In this document: piece by piece, positions 11,140 to 16,070 of the stretch | Layout: each line of letters opens with the position of its first letter | How positions within the stretch are numbered: the first letter of the stretch is position 1 | NCBI GenBank assembly: GCA_009602725.1 | Contig: WELB01000154.1 | Coordinates: 74,855-90,924, forward strand | Origin: Spirogloea muscicola | Lineage: Eukaryota > Streptophyta > Zygnematophyceae > Spirogloeales > Spirogloeaceae | Reading direction: 5' to 3' | DNA length: 16,070 nucleotides | Notes under the pieces: model-generated | Database searches by the model: none | Told to the model about the DNA's origin: nothing | What the model saw: the letters and a program-made list of their open reading frames with translations, nothing else | Position numbers and translations under genes: made by a program

Positions 11140-11483
11140 GTACACCTTGTTAGGATGGAGAGCATTCACATTGATGGCTCAGCCTTAGTGTGGTTTCTTG
11201 TCTAGTTGCCCATTGGGACAATGACGGCAGGGGTTGCAGGGACAACGCCATAAGGACGTCCTGACATCAGTTATTAGGAACTACACGTGGTGTGGCTAAA
11301 ATTCTATGGGGTGAAGTGTGGCGGGAGGGGCATTGACTTTTAGGCTTCTGCTAGTGTATTTCCTGCACTAATATTTCCATCATGCTCACCAGTGCTACAA
11401 GCAATGGTTTGCTCCCAAATGCCCACATTGTTCACGGTGAAGATAAATCTGTACGTACAGGAGATAATGGCTTGCAAGGTTGT

Positions 11484-11488
11484 TTACA
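11484..11488 (-). promoter_or_regulatory. Putative poly(A) signal TGTAA for the branching enzyme gene
   Basis: The plus strand reads TTACA, giving TGTAA on the minus strand about 307 nt beyond the branching enzyme stop codon, a reasonable 3' UTR length. Positional support only. Confidence 0.3.
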
Positions 11489-11794
11489 TATGATTCTGCA
11501 TAGGGGCCTATGCCTACGATCTGCTCCCCAGCTTTGGTCGTTCGCTAGCCTAAACAAATGGCTGCTTAGAAGTTACTGCCTACATTGGCATAAAAGTGCA
11601 AGCTCTACCTATGCTGAAGTTGTTGTGGTGATCCAGGTACTACTTTAACGCACTTTCGCAGCTGTGGTTGAGCTAACAGGTAGATGGAATGAATAGGAGA
11701 GGCAAATCATACAGAACATGGTAGACCTCCACCAAAAGCAAACTACTTGATTCTGCTGGACCTGCACAAAACAAATCTCTGCTATTTCTGTCTT

Positions 11795-14700
11795 TCATGA
11801 TTGCATGCCACTGTTGCCTTCTTGGACACGGTAGTAGACCTGGTAGATAAGATACTCTGATGTCAGTCACAGCTCGTATGAAGGACTGACAAGAAGGAAC
11901 TAGCCTTCTGCTTATCAGGCGACTGGACAGCCTGGTTCTATCCACGTACTGTAAAGAGCATGACTAATCAAAGCAGACATTGTCTAGGAATGTGGATGAC
12001 ATGGCACTTGGTGATGATTGCGAAATGATGACGATGATAATTTACCAGACAAGTCTTCCTCAACCAGATTGGGTCTCCATCATACCTGGCAAGAGCGCGA
12101 AGGGGATAGGACCTGTATTGAACACGGTCGATTATTGAAGTTGGTATCCGGTTCACCTGGTATGCCCTCAGGTGATGAGAAGTGATCAACGTCTCCGTTC
12201 ACCTGCGAGTATGAAACTTGCCATACACCTTCAAGATTGGCGTGCAGCGGACTGGCAGTGATGCTGGCCAATCATGTACTTGACCTTAAGGAGAAGGTGA
12301 CTTTCAAAAAGAGTAGTTCGTTCATACCAGGATCTACTGACTGCAGGACACCGATAACCATTGGGAGTAATGTTTATAGTGATCATATGAGAACCTGTGT
12401 TATCTTTTGCTATGCACTGGATGTGCCAGGGCACCCTTGAGATTGATCATCAACTTAAAGGCTAGTTTCAGTACAACTGTAGTACAAAGCCATCCGGACA
12501 GGCAAGTGAGATTCTCTACAAGGGCCTAATAGCCTCCCGGCCTTACCCGGCTTTGCCCACCAAATTGGCCTGAGTCGCTGTCAAGCGCAACACGGTACTT
12601 GCCGGGCTCTCCGCAGCCAATCTTGTAACTGCAGGCAGTATGGGTACCTCTTATGCAGCAGTGAGGTGTCAGGCTCCCAGGTTGAGGGGACTACTGAGGT
12701 CAGCAGACTGATGTGCCAGAATTACATGGTCTAAGTCTTACACAGGCTTGGGCAAGTGAGACTAGCCCACCTATCATATGTGCTCGTTGGGTGGAAGTTG
12801 AAGACAAACACAAGCTCACCGCGCTCAAACACAATGACCTGCAGCCGAGCCGAGAACCATAGGAGAGCTCCCAAAAGCGACTAAACTCCAAGTTGCTCAG
12901 AGGATACAGGCAAAATTTCATACCACCATAGTAAGTGGTCGCCCAAGAGTCCCAGCATGGTGGAATGGTCAGTGCACCTTGTCGCCCTCGCTGGCCGAGG
13001 ACACGAGCTGGTGCGGTGAAGCAAGGAAATGGTAGGTCTCATCGAGTTGATTCATTGCCTTGTCAAACTCGCCAAGGAACTGCATTTGCCAGCTTGAACA
13101 GTATTGCTAAATGGTTTTTGGACAACCAGAGTACGTCCAGAGCTTAAGGTCTGAGGGCAGACAGTTCTCTGCAATTACGGTACATCCTGTCGCAGCCTTC
13201 CATGTGCAGTTTCGCTCATGTTTTCTGTAGTTGGCTCCAACCTTGTATCGCAGATGTGGTGTGTCTACGAGGTCCCACTGGCGACGGCACTTGTCATAGC
13301 TCCAGCCATTGCCTTCGCGCGGGAAGTCGATCCAGTCAGGGTGTCCAAACTGCAGCGGCGACAATGCCAGGGCTAAAAATCATCTGCAACCACAATCCGT
13401 CCGGGGCAGCAACAAAGTCTGGCCATGACCAAGAGCATCGTGGGCTCCTTGCAAGCATGGGTGCTCGACAACGATCATGGCCAGGTTCCTGCACGACATT
13501 GTTGCATGATTGCACACGCAAATGCCAGTGGAGGGCATCGCAAGTCACCTCGTTACCCATGAAATTTAAGTATCCCTCTCCACCAAGGGCCATTGTTATG
13601 AAATGAATCATCTGCAGTCACCGAGCATTAGTTCATGAGCTAGACCAGCTCAGCATGCCTGCAGCTTCTCTGCTTAACAATCTGTGCAACCCTGGAAGAG
13701 CAAGCCTTTGCCAACACGGTTTGGCGATAAGATCAACATGCTATGCCACTCTTCCACCACTTGCAAGGTACAGATGCTCACGAAACCTTGAGGAGAGCCA
13801 TGCCACGTTCAACAGCAGGAGTAGGTGGCTGGAGGCTCGACATGTGGTAGTACATGTCCTGATCCATCAGCAGGAATGCGAAACTCTTGTCGCCGACCAT
13901 TGACTGCATATGCACGCCCCCGATTCACATCACTGGCAGCTCCCTATTACTTTTAAAGATCCCATCACTATGCAGCTTCCCTTCAATGCCAAGGTACAAA
14001 AAGTATGTAAGTCACTAATCAGTGAATCTCAATGGACTTCATCCAATGGCCCTTTGCACCTGATCATGGCTCTCGGCGTACCCGACGCACTTCTCTGTGT
14101 AGCGACGGTTAGTGAGCGTGTGCACAATCTCTCCCATGCCCCACGACAGGTCAGAGCGATCCTTGATCAGCTCGATCCACTTGTCAGGGATGGCCATGGC
14201 GAGCCGGTAGTCGAAGCCAACACCACCGTCCTTGACGGGCCGGCAGAGCGTGGGCATGCCCGACACATCCTCGGCAATCATGGTGGCGTGGTCTGGCAAG
14301 AAGCCGTGCACGAGATCGTTGGCAAGCATGAGGTAGACGACGGCATCCACGTCCGTGGCCTCGCTGAAGTACTCTTGGTAGGCGCCAGAGAAGGACATAT
14401 TGAGGCCGTGATGGCGGTAGAGCATGGACGTGACGCCGTCGAAGCGGAAGCCGTCGAAGCGGAACTCCTCGAGCCACCACCGCAGGTTGGAGAGCAGGAA
14501 GCGCAGAACCTCCCAGTTGCTGTAGTTGAAGCAGCGCGAGTCCCACTGCGCATGGTACCCACGCTCGCCCGTGTGGAAGTAGGAGTCGGCCGCGCTCTGC
14601 CCGAGGTCATAGCCGTTGAGCCCGTCGGCGGCGTTGTTGCTCGCGTGACTGTGCACAATGTCGACCAGCACCCGGAGCCCGAGGCTGTGCGCAGCGTCCA

Positions 14701-16070
14701 CGAGGCGCTTGAGGTCCTCAGGCCTGCCCGACCGCGAGGACGGCGCGAAAAAGCTTGTGACATGGTACCCGAACGAGCCATAGTACGAGTGCTCCAGCAC
14801 CGCCATGAGCTGGACGGTGTTGTAGCCGCTCGCTGCGATGCGCGGCAACACGCGCTCGGCGAACTCAGTGTACGTTGCCACGCGCGGCTCCGAGGAGCTC
14901 ATTCCGACATGCGCCTCGTAGATGCGCGGCGCCACAGGGCGGCGTGGCCGCTCCGCCTTGAATGTGTACCTGCGTCCGAGACGGCATAGGCATTGCATCG
15001 CTGAGATCGTCGAGGAGGTGCCCACCAATGAAGGTGCAGCCAGTGAGGATGACGCAGCAGAGGTGAACCCACCTCTGCTCCAGCGGAGGGTCCCAGTAGA
15101 TGCCGTCGAAGTCTGAGCCAAAGCGGCCGGGGTCGGACGTGGCGCGCCGGATCCAGGCGGGGATGCGGTCGAGCCACGCGCCGTCGCCCTGCCGCAGCCG
15201 GAACTTGACGCGGGAGCCGTGCGGGATGGCCGGCCGCCCGTCGCAGTCGGGCAGGCGCACCGCCCACACGCCGTACTCGTTGCGCTCCATCTGGTGGGCG
15301 CCGCCGTCCCACCCATTGAAGTCGCCCACGAGCTGCGCGGCGCTGACCCAGACGAAGGTGCACGTTGCCATGCGACCCCGGTGCTGAGTGCCGAGGTCAC
15401 AAAACCATTGTTGCTTTACCTTTCTATGGAAACACTTTATTTAAGTCAAACAGACATTTTATTGTAGTCGTTCCGCTTCATTGTCCTCAGTTAACAGCTT
15501 CGCTAGGCAGACACCCAGCAGAATGGCTAAGCCGCGCAAGGACCAAGCTGGCCGGCTCTGGAGCCGCAAAAATCATCGGTATCACAATGCAAGCGCATGG
15601 ACTCGAACCCAGCAGCCTGCCGGAGTGCGATGGGGTCCTTCGGCAGCACGGAGGGGCCCTCACCTGGCGGCGGGCGCCCACTCGCGGTACACAATGGCGT
15701 CGCCATCCCTCGTGAAGCCAAACTTCTCATAGCCTGCGGCGGCGGCCCAGGACCGGCTGGTCAGCGCCGGCAGCGGGGAGTCGCGGCTGATGGCTGACGG
15801 CTGACGGCTGACGGCTGACGGCTGATGGAGGAGGCTCATGGCCAACGACGGCGGCGGCAGCGTGGCCATGCCTCGGGAGAAGGCGTCGAGGCCGCCCTCG
15901 TACTCGTCGATGGCCTGCTTCACGCCCAGGAAAGCGGCGTAGCGGTAGCGCAGGTGCTCCGCGTGGCCGGCCAGCAGCCCGTCGACGGCCGCCACGCCCA
16001 GGCCATCGGCCGAGTACCCCGCCGCCGCGAATGCCCGCGCCGCCGCCGCGCTCGGCGCCGCCGGCACGGC
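11795..16070 (-). CDS. GBE1: 1,4-alpha-glucan (starch/glycogen) branching enzyme, GH13, 5' partial
   Basis: Cuts alpha-1,4-glucan chains and rejoins them as alpha-1,6 branches in starch or glycogen synthesis; in algae usually plastidial, but any transit peptide lies outside the window. Exons (minus): 16070-15872, 15733-15664, 15342-15073, 14969-14060, 13903-13787, 13611-13549, 13349-13242, 13079-12978, 12838-12771, 12628-12547, 12202-12086, 11839-11795; phases agree throughout, 716 residues then TGA. Order: N-terminal helix region ([16 protein letters not shown]), CBM48-like part ([17 protein letters not shown]), and catalytic barrel. The four GH13 motifs are present: DIVHSH (283-288), GFRFDGV with nucleophile Asp357, IAEDVSG with acid/base Glu413, ESHDQ with Asp482. 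Then [26 protein letters not shown], and the C-terminal beta domain ([28 protein letters not shown]). The frame is open to the window edge and begins without ATG, so the gene continues beyond 16070. The first intron is GC-AG. Active enzyme expected. Confidence 0.97.
15343..15663 (-). other. 321-nt intron of the branching enzyme gene
   Basis: Canonical GTGAGG donor and CAG acceptor; splicing joins REWAPAA to AQLVGDFNG through a split Ser codon. Part of it (about 15410-15480) is AT-rich, in contrast to the GC-rich exons. On the minus strand it carries an exact tRNA-type B-box sequence near 15600-15610, but no tRNA cloverleaf forms around it. Confidence 0.85.
15734..15871 (-). other. GC-AG intron, 138 nt, open in frame, within the branching enzyme gene
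   Basis: Removing 15871-15734 joins AFSRG to YEKFGF exactly as in the family. On the minus strand the donor reads GAG/GCATGG and the acceptor GCCGCAG/GC; no GT donor gives the same join. The intron is 46 codons long, in frame and stop-free, so retention would add 46 residues between two conserved blocks. Confidence 0.8.
15785..15826. repeat. 7-bp tandem repeat, six copies
   Basis: Six head-to-tail copies of GGCTGAY (four GGCTGAC flanked by one GGCTGAT on each side). It lies inside the GC-AG intron of the branching enzyme gene, so changes in copy number would also change the frame if the intron is retained. Confidence 0.9.

Larger units (their letters stand above)
9062..11794. other. 2.7 kb unassigned region between convergent genes
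   Basis: Lies between the stop codons of the DRM1-type gene (plus) and the branching enzyme gene (minus). The longest plausible stretches are plus 10713-10927 (contains VNIEQRYIEVIEEAW), minus 10795 to about 10560 (contains LFNNLDVPLFDIDQYNSR, no start codon), minus 11165-10956, and plus 11382-11648. None shows a family motif, and opposite-strand frames compete over the same bases. No TGTAA occurs on the plus strand between 9062 and about 10870. It could be long untranslated sequence, a decayed element or an unrecognised gene. Confidence 0.5.

Noticed and set aside
12080-12085. Branching enzyme ending at the in-frame TGA at 12082-12080
   Set aside because: A GTATGA donor at 12085 and an in-phase exon at 11839-11795 supply VYYRV, the normal end of the family, so the TGA is intronic.
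13910-14989. A 359-codon open frame on the plus strand
   Set aside because: It lies antisense to the large branching enzyme exon (14969-14060), whose protein carries all GH13 catalytic motifs. High third-position GC on the coding strand keeps the opposite frame open; the antisense product has no recognisable motif.
15585-15625. Possible tRNA gene (minus strand) because of an exact B-box GGTTCGAGTCC
   Set aside because: The T-stem would have two mismatches, no matching acceptor stem or A-box arrangement is found at the right distance, and the site sits inside an intron of the branching enzyme gene.

Overview
This window is nuclear DNA of a eukaryote, most likely a green alga (core chlorophyte; a trebouxiophyte such as a Chlorella relative would fit, but this is inference). 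The signs are five protein genes split by many short GT-AG introns (about 100-340 nt), GC-rich first exons with CCG repeats, TGTAA motifs placed like chlorophyte poly(A) signals, a land-plant-type dormancy/auxin-associated gene and a plant/animal-type glucan branching enzyme. No prokaryotic operon, CRISPR array, insertion sequence or complete transposon is visible.

Layout from left to right. (1) 60-2327, plus: DUS2-type tRNA-dihydrouridine synthase, 5' end outside the window. (2) 3245-5392, minus: a histidine phosphatase (phosphoglycerate-mutase-like), seven phase-consistent exons, N-terminus unresolved. (3) 6530-6814, minus: first exon of a protein with a UBZ4/Rad18-type zinc finger, possibly the missing 5' end of gene 2. 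(4) 7615-9061, plus: a complete dormancy/auxin-associated (DRM1/ARP) family protein. (5) 11795-16070, minus: 1,4-alpha-glucan branching enzyme, twelve exons giving 716 residues, 5' end outside the window.

Gene order is convergent (DUS2 / phosphatase), divergent (zinc-finger gene / DRM1), convergent (DRM1 / branching enzyme). The intergenic stretches are 2328-3244, the GC-rich divergent promoter region 6815-7614 and a 2.7 kb unassigned block 9062-11794. The genes are not functionally linked: tRNA modification, a phosphatase, a ubiquitin-binding finger, a growth-arrest marker family and starch or glycogen synthesis.

Exon models were built by hand from splice sites, reading-frame phase and family motifs. 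They are frame-consistent through every junction for the branching enzyme, the DRM1 gene and the phosphatase core. The points most worth checking are the possible UBZ-phosphatase fusion, a GC-AG intron in the branching enzyme that stays open if retained and carries a 7-bp tandem repeat, and a 33-nt possible cassette exon in the DRM1 gene.
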